From assembly GCF_049800835.1 (NCBI RefSeq), contig NZ_JBNAFU010000001.1:558001-622000 (forward strand): a stretch of DNA of 64,000 bases, read 5' to 3'. This stretch comes from Dinoroseobacter sp049800835 (GTDB lineage Bacteria > Pseudomonadota > Alphaproteobacteria > Rhodobacterales > Rhodobacteraceae). The translations under genes and the position numbers were made by a program. Each line of letters opens with the position of its first letter. The stretch's first letter is position 1. Below are positions 1 to 9,270 of the stretch, one piece after another. The notes below the pieces were generated by a model that saw only the letters and a list, made by a program, of their open reading frames with translations, searched no databases and was not told the origin of the DNA.

Positions 1-350
1 GGTTGCGGGCGCGCAGGGGCACTCCTAGGCAGTGTCGGATCGGCTGGTCGCGCGGCAAGCTCGGGGGCGGGTGTCGCGGGCTCCGGCACCTGCGGTTCGG
101 GCGGGGGCGCGTCTGCCACCTGCGCCCCGGGCGGCGGCGGTGGTGGATCGGCGAGGATGACACGCTCTTCGGACACCCGCGGGAGGTCTGTTGCCGGGGT
201 CGGCTCAGCCGGGGCGTTTTGCTGGGTCGCTGCAGCCTGTTGCTGCCGGTCGACCAGATCACGCATGGGAAAATAGACCGAGGCCACGATCAACGCGACC
301 ATGCTGGCCGCCCCGCCCCAGAAGAGCCCGGAAAGCAATCCTCTGCCCAT
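1..350 (-). CDS. N-terminal part of a membrane-anchored proline-rich protein (3' end outside window)
   Basis: The minus strand is open from an ATG at 350 to the window edge, 116 codons with no stop. The protein starts MGRGLLSGLFWGGAASMVAL, giving one hydrophobic segment at about residues 4-25. A Gln/Ala-rich stretch and then a long Pro/Ala/Glu linker follow. This layout (short cytoplasmic start, one membrane helix, extended periplasmic proline-rich linker) fits an inner-membrane-anchored periplasmic protein. In Rhodobacteraceae a divergent polysaccharide deacetylase with this kind of N-terminus often lies near trpG, so that is my best guess, but the catalytic part is outside the window. The gene is divergent from trpG, with about 250 bases between them. 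The coding call is fairly sure; the function is inference. Confidence 0.6.
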   Translation of the reverse strand, partial: MGRGLLSGLFWGGAASMVALIVASVYFPMRDLVDRQQQAAATQQNAPAEPTPATDLPRVSEERVILADPPPPPPGAQVADAPPPEPQVPEPATPAPELAARPADPTLPRSAPARPQ

Positions 351-602
351 TGCCTGTGTCTCTTTTTGCTTCTTGGCCGGAACTGCCCCCGGCTGTGGCC
401 AACTGTCCCATGCAAACCTGCGTTTATGCAAGCCCCGCGCGCGCGAAATGCCAAGTTGAGCGTAGGTTTGGGGCGCGAAAGCCGCAGGGCTTGACCCCCG
501 GGCCTGCCTGAGGGCATCTATACCGCGCCCTGAGGGGTGCGTGCACGGCATGACGCCGGACGAGCGACCCGGCAAGGGACGGTACGAGGGACGGGAACCG
601 AC

Positions 603-1184
603 ATGCTGCTGCTGATCGATAACTACGACAGTTTTACCTACAACCTCGTGCATTATCTGGGCGAGTTGGGGGCCGAGGTGCAGGTGCATCGCAACGACGC
701 GCTGGATGTGCAGGCAGCGATGGCGCTGCGCCCATCCGCGATCATGCTGAGCCCCGGCCCTTGCGACCCGGATCAGGCCGGCATCTGCCTGGCGCTGACA
801 GAAGCCGCCGCGGAAACGCGCACGCCCCTGATCGGGGTGTGTCTGGGGCACCAGAGCATCGGGCAGGCGTTCGGCGGAAAGGTCGTTCGACATTCGGAAA
901 TCGTGCACGGCAAGCTGGGGCAGATGAGCCACACCGGCAAGGGGCTCTTTGCTGGCCTCCCCTCGCCCTTTGCGGCCACCCGGTATCATTCGCTGGTGGT
1001 GTCGCGGGACAGTCTGCCGGACTGCCTGGAGATCACGGCAGAGCTTGAGGACGGCACGATCATGGGGTTGCAGCACCGTGACCTGCCGATCCACGGTGTG
1101 CAGTTTCACCCCGAAAGCATCCGGTCCGAACACGGGCACAAGATGCTGCAAAATTTCCTCGATATCGTACCGGAGGCCGCATGA
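603..1184 (+). CDS. trpG: Anthranilate synthase glutamine amidotransferase component II
   Basis: This 193-residue protein hydrolyses glutamine and passes ammonia to TrpE for anthranilate synthesis, the first committed step to tryptophan. It is a class I glutamine amidotransferase: it opens LLLIDNYDSFTYNLVHYL, carries the nucleophile Cys in GVCLGHQSIGQAFGG, and has the catalytic His and Glu in VQFHPES near the end. I chose the ATG at 603 because family members begin a few residues before the DNYDSF motif; the upstream in-frame extension has no family character. Its stop overlaps the trpD start (ATGA), indicating translational coupling. TrpE is not in the window. The same subunit may also serve p-aminobenzoate synthesis, as in many bacteria. 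Confidence 0.95.
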   Translation: MLLLIDNYDSFTYNLVHYLGELGAEVQVHRNDALDVQAAMALRPSAIMLSPGPCDPDQAGICLALTEAAAETRTPLIGVCLGHQSIGQAFGGKVVRHSEIVHGKLGQMSHTGKGLFAGLPSPFAATRYHSLVVSRDSLPDCLEITAELEDGTIMGLQHRDLPIHGVQFHPESIRSEHGHKMLQNFLDIVPEAA

Positions 1185-2203
1185 GCGACGCTTTGAAGCC
1201 GTTGATCGGAGCGGCGGCCGATCGTCCGTTGACGCGGGCGGAGGCAGAGACGGCATTCGCCGCCCTGTTCGAGGGCGAAGCTACGCCGAGCCAGATGGGC
1301 GGGTTCCTGATGGCGCTGCGCACGCGCGGCGAAACGGTCGAGGAGTACGCCGCAGCAGCAGCCGTGATGCGCGCGAAGTGCAACGCCGTGACCGCGCCGG
1401 AGGGGGCGATGGACATCGTGGGCACCGGGGGTGACGGCAAGGGCACGCTCAACATCTCCACCGCGACGGCGTTCGTCGTGGCCGGTGCGGGCGTGCCGGT
1501 GGCCAAGCACGGCAATCGCAACCTGAGTTCGAAATCCGGGGCGGCGGACGCACTGGGGCAGATGGGCATCAACGTGATGGTTGGCGCGCAGGTGGTGGAA
1601 TGCGCATTGGCGGAGGTCGGGATCGGGTTCATGATGGCCCCGATGCACCACCCCGCGATCAAGCACGTGATGCCGACGCGGGCGGAGCTTGGCACGCGGA
1701 CGATCTTCAACATCCTCGGGCCGCTCACCAATCCGGCGGGGGTGAAACGCCAACTGACCGGCGCGTTCTCGCGCGATCTGATCGGACCGATGGCGGAGAC
1801 GCTCAAGGCGCTTGGCTCGGATGTGGCGTGGCTGGTGCACGGGTCGGACGGGACCGACGAGTTGACGATTACCGGCGTGTCGTGGGTGGCGGCGTTGGAA
1901 AACGGAGCGGTCACGATGCGCGAGGTGCACCCCGAAGAGGCAGGCCTGCCCGTGCATCCGTTCGAGGATATCCTCGGCGGCACGCCCGAGGAAAACGGGC
2001 GCGCGTTTGCCGCCCTGCTGGACGGTGCGCCCTCGGCCTATCGCGATGCGGTCCTGCTCAACGCCGCCGCTGCGCTGGTGGTTGCCGGGGCGACGGAGGA
2101 TCTGCGCACGGGCGCGGACATGGCCGCCACTTCGATTGACAGTGGCGCGGCGAGGGGCAAGGTTCAGGCGCTGGCGCAACTGACAACGGAGGCCGCGGCA
2201 TGA
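1181..2203 (+). CDS. trpD: Anthranilate phosphoribosyltransferase
   Basis: This 340-residue enzyme transfers phosphoribose from PRPP to anthranilate. The diagnostic PRPP/diphosphate-binding motif is present as GTGGDGKGTLNISTATAFV at about residues 84-102, followed by KHGNRNLSSKSGAADAL, which binds substrate and metal. Length and architecture (small helical N-terminal domain, then the large alpha/beta domain) are normal. It overlaps trpG by 4 bases upstream and trpC by 4 bases downstream, so the three tryptophan genes form one tightly coupled transcript that continues into moaC and moeA. Confidence 0.96.
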   Translation: MSDALKPLIGAAADRPLTRAEAETAFAALFEGEATPSQMGGFLMALRTRGETVEEYAAAAAVMRAKCNAVTAPEGAMDIVGTGGDGKGTLNISTATAFVVAGAGVPVAKHGNRNLSSKSGAADALGQMGINVMVGAQVVECALAEVGIGFMMAPMHHPAIKHVMPTRAELGTRTIFNILGPLTNPAGVKRQLTGAFSRDLIGPMAETLKALGSDVAWLVHGSDGTDELTITGVSWVAALENGAVTMREVHPEEAGLPVHPFEDILGGTPEENGRAFAALLDGAPSAYRDAVLLNAAAALVVAGATEDLRTGADMAATSIDSGAARGKVQALAQLTTEAAA

Positions 2204-3015
2204 GCGAGACGATCCTCGACAAGATCAAGGCCTATAAGCTGGAAGAGGTGGCTACTGCCAAGGCCGCCCGCCCGCTGGCCGAGGTGGAGGCCGCCGCCAA
2301 GGATGCCCCGCCCCTGCGCGGGTTCGCCAAGGCGCTGCGTGCCGCGTCTGATACGGGCTATGGGCTGATTGCGGAGGTCAAGAAAGCCTCCCCCTCCAAG
2401 GGGTTGATCCGCGCGGATTTCGGTCCCGCCAGCATCGCCGAGGCCTACGAGGCCGGCGGCGCGACGTGCCTGTCGGTCCTGACGGACACGCCGTCCTTTC
2501 AGGGCGCACCGGAGTATCTGGTCGCGGCGCGCGGTGCCTGCGCCCTGCCCGCCCTGCGCAAGGATTTCATGTACGACCCCTATCAAGTCGCCGAGGCGCG
2601 CGCCTGGGGTGCCGATTGCATCCTGATCATCATGGCGAGCGTGTCGGATGCGCAGGCGCTTGAGCTGGAGGACGCCGCCTATGGCTGGGGCATGGACGCG
2701 CTGATCGAGGTGCATGACGCCGAGGAACTGGAGCGCGCGTTGCTGCTGAAGTCCGAGTTGATCGGGATCAACAACCGTAACCTCAAGACGTTCGAGACCT
2801 CGCTCGATACCACGCGCACGCTGGCTCCGACCATTCCGCCCGACCGGCTTGTGGTCGCGGAAAGCGGGCTGGCGGGTCCGGCGGAACTGGCCGACCTTGC
2901 GGGGTACGGCGCGCGCACCTTCCTGATCGGCGAGAGCCTGATGCGGCAGAACGACGTGGCGCAGGCGACCCGTGCCCTGCTGGCCGACCCGGTGCGAAAA
3001 AAGGACGTGGCATGA
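2200..3015 (+). CDS. trpC: Indole-3-glycerol phosphate synthase
   Basis: This 271-residue TIM-barrel enzyme closes the indole ring of carboxyphenylamino-deoxyribulose phosphate. Visible signatures are IAEVKKASPSKGLIRADF (catalytic Lys and Ser region), KDFMYDPYQVAEARAWGAD, GINNRNLKTFE and the late VVAESGL phosphate-binding strand. It is monofunctional, with no TrpF domain fused. The start overlaps the trpD stop and its stop overlaps the moaC start, each by 4 bases. trpF, trpB and trpA are not nearby, as is usual for alphaproteobacteria with split trp genes. Confidence 0.96.
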   Translation: MSETILDKIKAYKLEEVATAKAARPLAEVEAAAKDAPPLRGFAKALRAASDTGYGLIAEVKKASPSKGLIRADFGPASIAEAYEAGGATCLSVLTDTPSFQGAPEYLVAARGACALPALRKDFMYDPYQVAEARAWGADCILIIMASVSDAQALELEDAAYGWGMDALIEVHDAEELERALLLKSELIGINNRNLKTFETSLDTTRTLAPTIPPDRLVVAESGLAGPAELADLAGYGARTFLIGESLMRQNDVAQATRALLADPVRKKDVA

Positions 3016-3488
3016 GCGGTTTGACCCATTTCGACGCCAAGGGTGAGGCGCATATGGTCGACGTTTCCGACAAGGAGGTGACAGACCGCATCGCCACCGC
3101 GAGGGGCGCGGTCATAATGCTGCCCGAAACGTTAACTATGATCATGGAGGGGCGCGCGAAGAAGGGCGATGTGCTGGCCGTTGCACGGCTGGCCGGGATC
3201 ATGGGATGCAAGAAAACCGCGGAGCTTATCCCGCTATGTCACCCGCTGCCGATCACCAAGGTCGCGCTGGAGTTGCGCCCGGACGACGCCCTGCCCGGCG
3301 TCCATATCGAGGCGACCGTGAAGACCTCGGGTCAGACGGGGGTTGAGATGGAAGCCCTGACCGCTGTTACCATCGCGCAGCTGACGCTCTATGACATGGT
3401 CAAGGCCGTCGACAAGGGCATGCGCCTGACCGACACGCGGCTGATCTTCAAGGATGGCGGAAAATCAGGAAAGTACGAGGCGGAATGA
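3012..3488 (+). CDS. moaC: Cyclic pyranopterin monophosphate synthase MoaC
   Basis: This 158-residue protein converts the cyclised GTP product of MoaA to cyclic pyranopterin monophosphate in molybdenum cofactor synthesis. The family signatures KKTAELIPLCHPL and GVEMEALTAVTIAQLTLYDM are intact, as is the KAVDKGMRL segment with the catalytic Lys. It lies between trpC and moeA with 4-base overlaps on both sides. The trp-moaC-moeA arrangement is a conserved alphaproteobacterial linkage. Its product ultimately supplies enzymes such as the CoxL-type hydroxylase encoded near 58300-60600. Confidence 0.96.
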   Translation: MSGLTHFDAKGEAHMVDVSDKEVTDRIATARGAVIMLPETLTMIMEGRAKKGDVLAVARLAGIMGCKKTAELIPLCHPLPITKVALELRPDDALPGVHIEATVKTSGQTGVEMEALTAVTIAQLTLYDMVKAVDKGMRLTDTRLIFKDGGKSGKYEAE

Positions 3489-4678
3489 GCACGTTGACCC
3501 CCGTTTCAGAGGCGCTGGACGCGCTGTTCAAACTCGTTTCGCCCTTGCAGGTCGAAGACGTGGCGCTGGCCGATTGTGCCGGGCGGGTGCTGGCCGAAGA
3601 CGCGGTCGCCAAGCGTCGCCAGCCACCTTTCGATGCCTCCGCAATGGATGGCTACGCCGTTCAGGCCGACGACGCGCGGCCCGGACGGGAGCTGGAGGTT
3701 GTGGGCGAGGCCCGCGCCGGGTTCAGCTGGTCGGGCACGGTCGAGGCGGGTCAGGCCGTGCGCATCTATACCGGTGCCCCCGTGCCTGCTGGGGCCGCGC
3801 GCGTGATCATCCAGGAAGATGTGCAGCGCGATGGGGACAAGATCACCCTGCTGGACACGCTTGGGGATGCGGACAACATCCGCCCCGAGGGCAGCGATTT
3901 CACCGTGGGCGACACGATCAGTGCGCCGCGCCGGTTGCGCCCGGGCGATATTGCGCTGTGTGCATCCATGAACCTGCCGAGCCTGCGGGTCTACCGCCGC
4001 CCCGAAGTGGCGATCATCGCCACCGGCGATGAACTGGTGCAGCCGGGGTCGGAGCCCAACAAGGATCAGATCGTTTCGTCCAACAGCTATGGGCTGAAGG
4101 CGATGTTCGAAGCCGCGGGTGCGGTGGTGCGGATGCTGCCCATCGCGCTCGACACGGCCGAAAGCCTCGGTCAGGTGCTGGAACTGGCACGAGGTGCGGA
4201 CGTGATCATCACCATCGGCGGCGCGTCGGTCGGTGACTATGATCTGGTGGGCGAGGTTGCGGCCTCCATGGGGTTGCAGCGGGAGTTCTACAAGGTGGCC
4301 ATGCGGCCCGGAAAGCCGCTGATGTGTGGCTTGCTCGGCGGATCGCTTCTGGTCGGGCTGCCGGGCAACCCGGTGTCGTCGATGGTCTGCGGACAGATCT
4401 TTGTCGTCCCTGCCCTGCGCGCCATGCAGGGCCTGCCCGCGGAACCCGCCCCGCGCCAGCGCGGGCGCTTGGCGTCTGACGCGGGCAAGAACAGCGAGCG
4501 CGAGCATTACATGCGCGCCAAGCTGGAGCTGAGGGATGGCGCGGTCTGGGTGCATCCCGAGAGCCGTCAGGACAGCTCCCTCCTGTCGGTCCTGTCCTGG
4601 GCGGACTGCCTGCTGGTGCGTGCGCCCCATGCCGATCCGCTGTCCTACGGCTCAGAGGTCGAATACATTCCGCTTTAA
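3485..4678 (+). CDS. moeA: Molybdopterin molybdenumtransferase MoeA
   Basis: This 397-residue enzyme inserts molybdate into adenylylated molybdopterin. Motifs appear in the expected order: FDASAMDGYAVQ near residue 50, the molybdopterin-binding domain motifs IIATGDELVQPGS and ITIGGASVGDYD, then AMRPGKPLMCG and LPGNPVSSMV, and a C-terminal beta domain. Length is normal for the family. It is the last gene of the co-directional, overlapping trpG-trpD-trpC-moaC-moeA unit. A gap of 177 bases, containing the lexA promoter and operator, follows. Confidence 0.96.
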   Translation: MSTLTPVSEALDALFKLVSPLQVEDVALADCAGRVLAEDAVAKRRQPPFDASAMDGYAVQADDARPGRELEVVGEARAGFSWSGTVEAGQAVRIYTGAPVPAGAARVIIQEDVQRDGDKITLLDTLGDADNIRPEGSDFTVGDTISAPRRLRPGDIALCASMNLPSLRVYRRPEVAIIATGDELVQPGSEPNKDQIVSSNSYGLKAMFEAAGAVVRMLPIALDTAESLGQVLELARGADVIITIGGASVGDYDLVGEVAASMGLQREFYKVAMRPGKPLMCGLLGGSLLVGLPGNPVSSMVCGQIFVVPALRAMQGLPAEPAPRQRGRLASDAGKNSEREHYMRAKLELRDGAVWVHPESRQDSSLLSVLSWADCLLVRAPHADPLSYGSEVEYIPL

Positions 4679-4708
4679 CCAACACCGGTCGGACTCCTTT
4701 CCAAACCG

Positions 4709-4737
4709 TTGACACAAAGGGAGAACAAGGGTAGAAC
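4709..4737 (+). promoter_or_regulatory. lexA promoter with overlapping LexA operator (SOS box)
   Basis: A consensus -35 hexamer TTGACA (4709-4714) is followed, after 17 bases, by TAGAAC (4732-4737) as a weak -10. Overlapping it is GAAC-N7-GAAC at 4723-4737, the reverse complement of the alphaproteobacterial LexA operator GTTC-N7-GTTC. Occupancy would block the promoter, giving the usual lexA autoregulation. The operator match is exact; the promoter boxes are read by eye. Confidence 0.85.
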
Positions 4738-4855
4738 TTAGCGCGAACGGCGTGCGATGTTCACCTTTTGGTAACTCCTTTTTGGCTCGGTGAGCACGCA
4801 GGCCACAGCGACAAGCCGCAGCATCGCGGCGCCGCATGAGGCTGAGGGAGCAGAC

Positions 4856-5548
4856 ATGCTGACGAAAAAGCAGATCGAACTTCTGGAGTTCATTCACAAG
4901 CGCATGCAGCGCGATGGTGTGCCGCCCTCGTTTGACGAGATGAAGGACGCGCTGGACTTGCGCTCCAAATCCGGGATCCACCGGCTGATTACGGCGCTGG
5001 AGGAACGTGGGTTCATCCGACGGCTGGCACACAAGGCGCGCGCGCTGGAAATCGTGAAGCTGCCCGACGCACTGGCCAACAAGCCCGGAGGGTTCCAGCC
5101 CAAGGTGATTGCCGGGGACAAGGCGGACCCGCCCAAGGGCGCACTGCCTGTCGATGCCCTCAACGCGGTCGAATTGCCGGTGATGGGCCGGATCGCTGCC
5201 GGCACGCCGATCGAGGCGATTTCCGAAGTGTCGCACCACGTCGCCGTGCCCGGCACGATGATGCGGCAGGATGCCGAGCACTACGCGCTGGAGGTCAAGG
5301 GCGACTCGATGATCAATGCCGGGATCAATGATGGCGACATCGTCGTGATCCGCGAAACCGGCGTGGCTGACAGCGGCGACATCGTCGTGGCCCTGGTCGA
5401 AGGGCACGAGGCCACGCTCAAGACCTTGCGCAAACGCGGCAATGCGATAGCGCTTGAGGCCGCGAACCCGGCCTACGAGACGCGTGTTTTCCCGGCAGAT
5501 CAGGTCAAGGTTCAGGGCAAGCTAGTCGGGTTGATCCGGTCCTACTAA
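4856..5548 (+). CDS. lexA: LexA repressor
   Basis: This 230-residue SOS repressor binds operators through an N-terminal winged helix (residues 1-65, opening MLTKKQIELLEFIHKRM) and self-cleaves when RecA is active. The cleavage Ala-Gly is in GRIAAGTP, the nucleophile Ser in VKGDSMI and the general-base Lys in ATLKTL, so the peptidase domain is complete. I took the ATG at 4856 because MLTKKQ is the family start and a purine-rich GAGGGAG lies just upstream; an earlier in-frame start is non-canonical. An exact GAAC-N7-GAAC operator precedes it. Its stop overlaps the convergent comEC stop by about 4 bases. A second exact operator upstream of uvrA (13961) shows a further target. Confidence 0.97.
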   Translation: MLTKKQIELLEFIHKRMQRDGVPPSFDEMKDALDLRSKSGIHRLITALEERGFIRRLAHKARALEIVKLPDALANKPGGFQPKVIAGDKADPPKGALPVDALNAVELPVMGRIAAGTPIEAISEVSHHVAVPGTMMRQDAEHYALEVKGDSMINAGINDGDIVVIRETGVADSGDIVVALVEGHEATLKTLRKRGNAIALEAANPAYETRVFPADQVKVQGKLVGLIRSY

Positions 5549-7638
5549 GGGGCGGCCTGCGCGGCACGCCCGAAGATTTGCACCATCAGGCTGACCGGGC
5601 TGTCGCGCCCGGCCCCGCCAGTCCAAAGGCGCGTGCCATCGTCGGCGCGCGCTTTTTCTATGGTCAGGACCCCATCGTTCTTGGCAAGCGCCAGCGCGCC
5701 GGTCTTGCGCAAGTCGCGGATGTCGAAGGTTTGGCAGGCCCCGCGCCGGTCCACGGCTTTGTTCAGGATCACCAGATCGGCCTGCGCGCACACGTCGGTG
5801 TAGCGGGCCAGCCCGGTCTTGCCGCGCAACTGCACGATGCGCGTGCCGTCCAGATCGAGCACCGTCTCCATCCCGTCGATGACCAGCCCGGCGCGGGCGG
5901 CTGCGGCGGCCTGGTCTACGCCGTCGCCATCGTTTTCCAGCCAGACCCGGGCAGAGAAGCCATCGCCGCGCGGGCGGGACAGGACACGCCCCTCGGGCGT
6001 CAGGAGGCCCAGTAATCCGCCGGTTTCCGTGACCAGCAGGGCGGGACGCTCCACCTGCGTCCACAGCGCCAGCGCCAGTGCTGCAGGGGCCAGCCCGGCG
6101 ATGCGCACCGCGCGCCAGGGGCCGAGTGCTGCGAGAATGCCACCGCCGAGGATCAGGCCCAGCACCCAGCCCTGCGGGCGCGGGACACGGCCCACGGCCC
6201 CCTCCCACCCGGCGATGGTGCTGGCGACCCAGAGGATCCAGCGGATCCCGTACTCCGTCGCCATGAGCGGCACCCAGTCCAGACCGAAGGGCAACAGGAA
6301 CAGCGCGAAAATCGCCCCCGGCATCACCACCATGCCCATCACCGACACCGAAGCGAGGTTCGCGATCAGCCCGTAATGCGCGATAATGTTGAACGTCGCC
6401 GCCGCAATCGGCGCCGTCGCGGCCCCCGCGACGAACGACGTAAAGAGCAATGACACCGGTCCGCGCGCCCATCTGGGCACCGCCTGCCACGGCGGCCAGT
6501 CTCGCAGCGCGTTATACGCCACAACCAGTGCCGTGGTGGCGGCGAAGGACATCTGGAAACCCGGCCCCATCACTGCCTCGGGGCGCATCATCAGCACGAT
6601 CAACGCCGCCCAGGCCACGGAGCGCAAGGAGATGGCGCGCCGATCCACCAGCACCGCGATGAGCATCATCGCAACCATGATGAAGGCGCGTTCAGTGGCG
6701 ACCGCCGCGCCTGATATGACCAGATAGCTGGCCGCGGCGATCAGCGCGCCCACTGCGGCGACTTTCTTCTCCGGCACCCGTAGGGCGAGCCACGGGATCG
6801 CCGCGATGCCGGTGCGCAGGATCAGGAACATCGTGCCGGTCAAAAGCCCCATATGCAGACCGGAAATGGCCAGAAGGTGCGCAAGGTTCGTCGCGCGCAA
6901 ATCCTCTACACGCGCGCTATCGATCCCGGCGCGGTCCCCTGTCAGGATCGCGGCGGCAAACGCCCCTGGCTGGCTCGGGATACGCGCCTGGATGCCAGCA
7001 CTGAGCGCAAGCCGGAACCGGTAGATCTTGAGCGCGAGCCCCGTGCGTTCGGGCTCGGCCCAGAGCAGCACCGGCACACGCGTGTAGCCAACCGCGCCCA
7101 GACGCTCGAACCACGCGTGGCGGCGAAAATCAAACCCGCCAGGTTCCGCCGGGGCGGCGGGCGGTGACAGGTGCGCGGTGGTCATCACCTGCTGTCCCGG
7201 CTCGAACGAAACAAACCCCTGATCACCGTGCAACGAGAGCCGCACGCGGTGCGGCGTCCGGTGGGGGGCCGTGTTTTCCAGCCGCACCCGATCGAGGGTC
7301 AGGCGCAACGCCCCGCCGTAGGAGCGGTCGATCTCGACCAGTCGGCCTTCGACCGGGCCATAATACCGGTATTCGAGCACCGGAGCGGCCAGCCGCGCGG
7401 TGCGTTCGGCGGCAAGCCCATACCCCAAGGCAAGCATCCCGATGAACAGTGCCACAGGGCGCGCGCGCCACGGCCCGCCCAGCCCGAAAACGACGCCCAT
7501 GCCGCCAAGCACCAGCAATCCGGGCACCGCCCAGGGCGGCGGCTCTGCCGGAGCGATGAAATACGCCAGCGCCCCCACCCCCAGCAGAACGGGCAGCCAG
7601 GGAAACAGCGCCCGGCGCAGGTCGACAATGAGCGTCAC
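5545..7638 (-). CDS. comEC: ComEC/Rec2-family DNA uptake membrane protein
   Basis: This polytopic inner-membrane protein of about 697 residues probably forms the channel that carries single-stranded DNA in natural transformation. The N-terminal DUF4131-type region has two hydrophobic segments (near FPWLPVLLGVGALAYF and PGLLVLGGMGVVFGLGG). The Competence domain carries the signature LLAISGLHMGLLTG, and several further membrane helices follow. The C-terminal part (ADLVILNKAVDRRGACQTFD) has no metallo-beta-lactamase motif, as is common in alphaproteobacterial members. I chose the GTG at 7638 with GGACAGGACA upstream; the frame stays open to 7794 but would then run into the gltX region. It is divergent from gltX and convergent with lexA. 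Confidence 0.87.
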   Translation of the reverse strand: MTLIVDLRRALFPWLPVLLGVGALAYFIAPAEPPPWAVPGLLVLGGMGVVFGLGGPWRARPVALFIGMLALGYGLAAERTARLAAPVLEYRYYGPVEGRLVEIDRSYGGALRLTLDRVRLENTAPHRTPHRVRLSLHGDQGFVSFEPGQQVMTTAHLSPPAAPAEPGGFDFRRHAWFERLGAVGYTRVPVLLWAEPERTGLALKIYRFRLALSAGIQARIPSQPGAFAAAILTGDRAGIDSARVEDLRATNLAHLLAISGLHMGLLTGTMFLILRTGIAAIPWLALRVPEKKVAAVGALIAAASYLVISGAAVATERAFIMVAMMLIAVLVDRRAISLRSVAWAALIVLMMRPEAVMGPGFQMSFAATTALVVAYNALRDWPPWQAVPRWARGPVSLLFTSFVAGAATAPIAAATFNIIAHYGLIANLASVSVMGMVVMPGAIFALFLLPFGLDWVPLMATEYGIRWILWVASTIAGWEGAVGRVPRPQGWVLGLILGGGILAALGPWRAVRIAGLAPAALALALWTQVERPALLVTETGGLLGLLTPEGRVLSRPRGDGFSARVWLENDGDGVDQAAAAARAGLVIDGMETVLDLDGTRIVQLRGKTGLARYTDVCAQADLVILNKAVDRRGACQTFDIRDLRKTGALALAKNDGVLTIEKARADDGTRLWTGGAGRDSPVSLMVQIFGRAAQAAP

Positions 7639-7753
7639 TTGTCCTGTCCCAGCGGGTTGGCTACAGAGCCTCAACCTTATCGAAACCTTGGTTGCTGAAG
7701 GGTTAACGCCCGCAAGATGCGCCGCGCCGCAGCAGACCGACAGGAGCCCCTTG

Positions 7754-9154
7754 ATGTCCGATCCGATCGTCACCCGCTTTGCCCCCTCGCCCACCGGTTA
7801 TCTGCACATCGGCGGAGCGCGCACGGCGCTGTTCAACTGGCTCTACGCACGCGGCCGCGGCGGAAAGTTCCTGCTGCGGATCGAGGATACCGACCGCGCG
7901 CGGTCCACGCCCGAGGCCACGGCCGCGATTTTTCAGGGCCTGCAATGGCTGGGACTGGACTGGGATGGCGATGCAATCAGCCAGGTCGCACGCGTAGACC
8001 GCCATGCGGAGGTGGCCCACACGCTGCTGGACGCTGGCAAGGCGTACAAGTGTTTCTCCCCCCAGGAGGAGATCACGGCCTTCCGCGAGGCCGCGCGGGC
8101 GGAGGGTCGATCCACCCTGTTCCGTTCCCCCTGGCGGGATGCGGACCCGGCCACCCATCCCGATGCCCCGTTCGTGGTGCGCATCAAGGCCCCGCAGGAC
8201 GGAGAGACGATCATCCGCGACGAGGTGCAGGGCGAGGTGCGCATTCGCAATGACCAGCTTGATGACATGGTGCTGCTGCGGTCAGACGGCACCCCGGTCT
8301 ACATGCTGGCGGTGGTGGTCGATGACCACGACATGGGCGTGACCCACGTGATCCGCGGCGATGACCATCTGAACAACGCCGCCCGGCAGATGATGATCTA
8401 CGACGCGATGGGCTGGGATGTACCGGTTTATGCGCATATCCCGCTGATCCACGGGCCGGACGGCAAGAAACTGTCGAAACGGCACGGCGCGCTGGGGGTC
8501 GAACAGTACGAGGCGATGGGGTATCCAGCGGCGGCGATGCGCAATTACCTTGCGCGGCTCGGCTGGAGCCATGGGGATGACGAGTATTTCACCACCGAGC
8601 AGGCGCTGGACTGGTTCGATCTGCCGGGAATCGGCAAATCCCCCGCCCGGTTCGACACCAAAAAGCTCGAAAACCTGTCTGGTCAGCATATCGCGGCAGC
8701 CGCGGATAATGATCTTGTCGCAGGTGCGGCAGGATATTTGGCGGCCGCAGGACAGGACCCGTTGTCGGACGCGCAGGTGGAGGGTTTGTCGCGTGCGATG
8801 TATTGCCTCAAGGAGCGGGCAAAAAATTTCCCTGAACTCCTTGAAAAAGCAGAGTTTATCTTAGCCACGCGGCCAATTGCCCCGGATGAGAAGGCGGCAA
8901 AACAGCTGGATGATGTATCCCGTGGTATACTGGCAGAATTGACGCCGCACCTGCAAGATGTTAGCTGGACGCGCGACGCATTGGAGGCCGCCATGGCTGC
9001 TTTCGGGGAGGCGAAATCCCTGAAATTCGGCAAACTGGCCGGGCCTCTGCGTGCAGCTTTGGCGGGGCGGTCGGTGACCCCCAGCGTATACGACATGATG
9101 CTCGTTCTGGGCCGCGAGGAAACCCTCGCCCGGCTTGGTGACGCAGCGGCATGA
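7754..9154 (+). CDS. gltX: Glutamyl-tRNA synthetase
   Basis: This 466-residue class I aminoacyl-tRNA synthetase charges tRNA-Glu (and in many alphaproteobacteria also tRNA-Gln, for later amidation). It begins VTRFAPSPTGYLHIGGARTA, containing the HIGH-type motif, and has the KMSKS-type motif as KKLSKRHGALG. The C-terminal anticodon-binding region is present. The ATG at 7754 follows CAGGAG at a proper distance and starts just ahead of the conserved first strand. A small GCAA-loop hairpin (9201-9214, CGGTC/GACCG) lies after the gene without a clear T-run. gltA follows in the same direction. Confidence 0.96.
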   Translation: MSDPIVTRFAPSPTGYLHIGGARTALFNWLYARGRGGKFLLRIEDTDRARSTPEATAAIFQGLQWLGLDWDGDAISQVARVDRHAEVAHTLLDAGKAYKCFSPQEEITAFREAARAEGRSTLFRSPWRDADPATHPDAPFVVRIKAPQDGETIIRDEVQGEVRIRNDQLDDMVLLRSDGTPVYMLAVVVDDHDMGVTHVIRGDDHLNNAARQMMIYDAMGWDVPVYAHIPLIHGPDGKKLSKRHGALGVEQYEAMGYPAAAMRNYLARLGWSHGDDEYFTTEQALDWFDLPGIGKSPARFDTKKLENLSGQHIAAAADNDLVAGAAGYLAAAGQDPLSDAQVEGLSRAMYCLKERAKNFPELLEKAEFILATRPIAPDEKAAKQLDDVSRGILAELTPHLQDVSWTRDALEAAMAAFGEAKSLKFGKLAGPLRAALAGRSVTPSVYDMMLVLGREETLARLGDAAA

Positions 9155-9270
9155 GGGATCCGGTGCCTGCCAGCGCATGACCCTCGTGCACCCGGATTAA
9201 CCGGTCGCAAGACCGACATGCCACGCCCGGCCCGGACCTTTCCGCGCCTCGGTTACAAAGAGGGACTGAC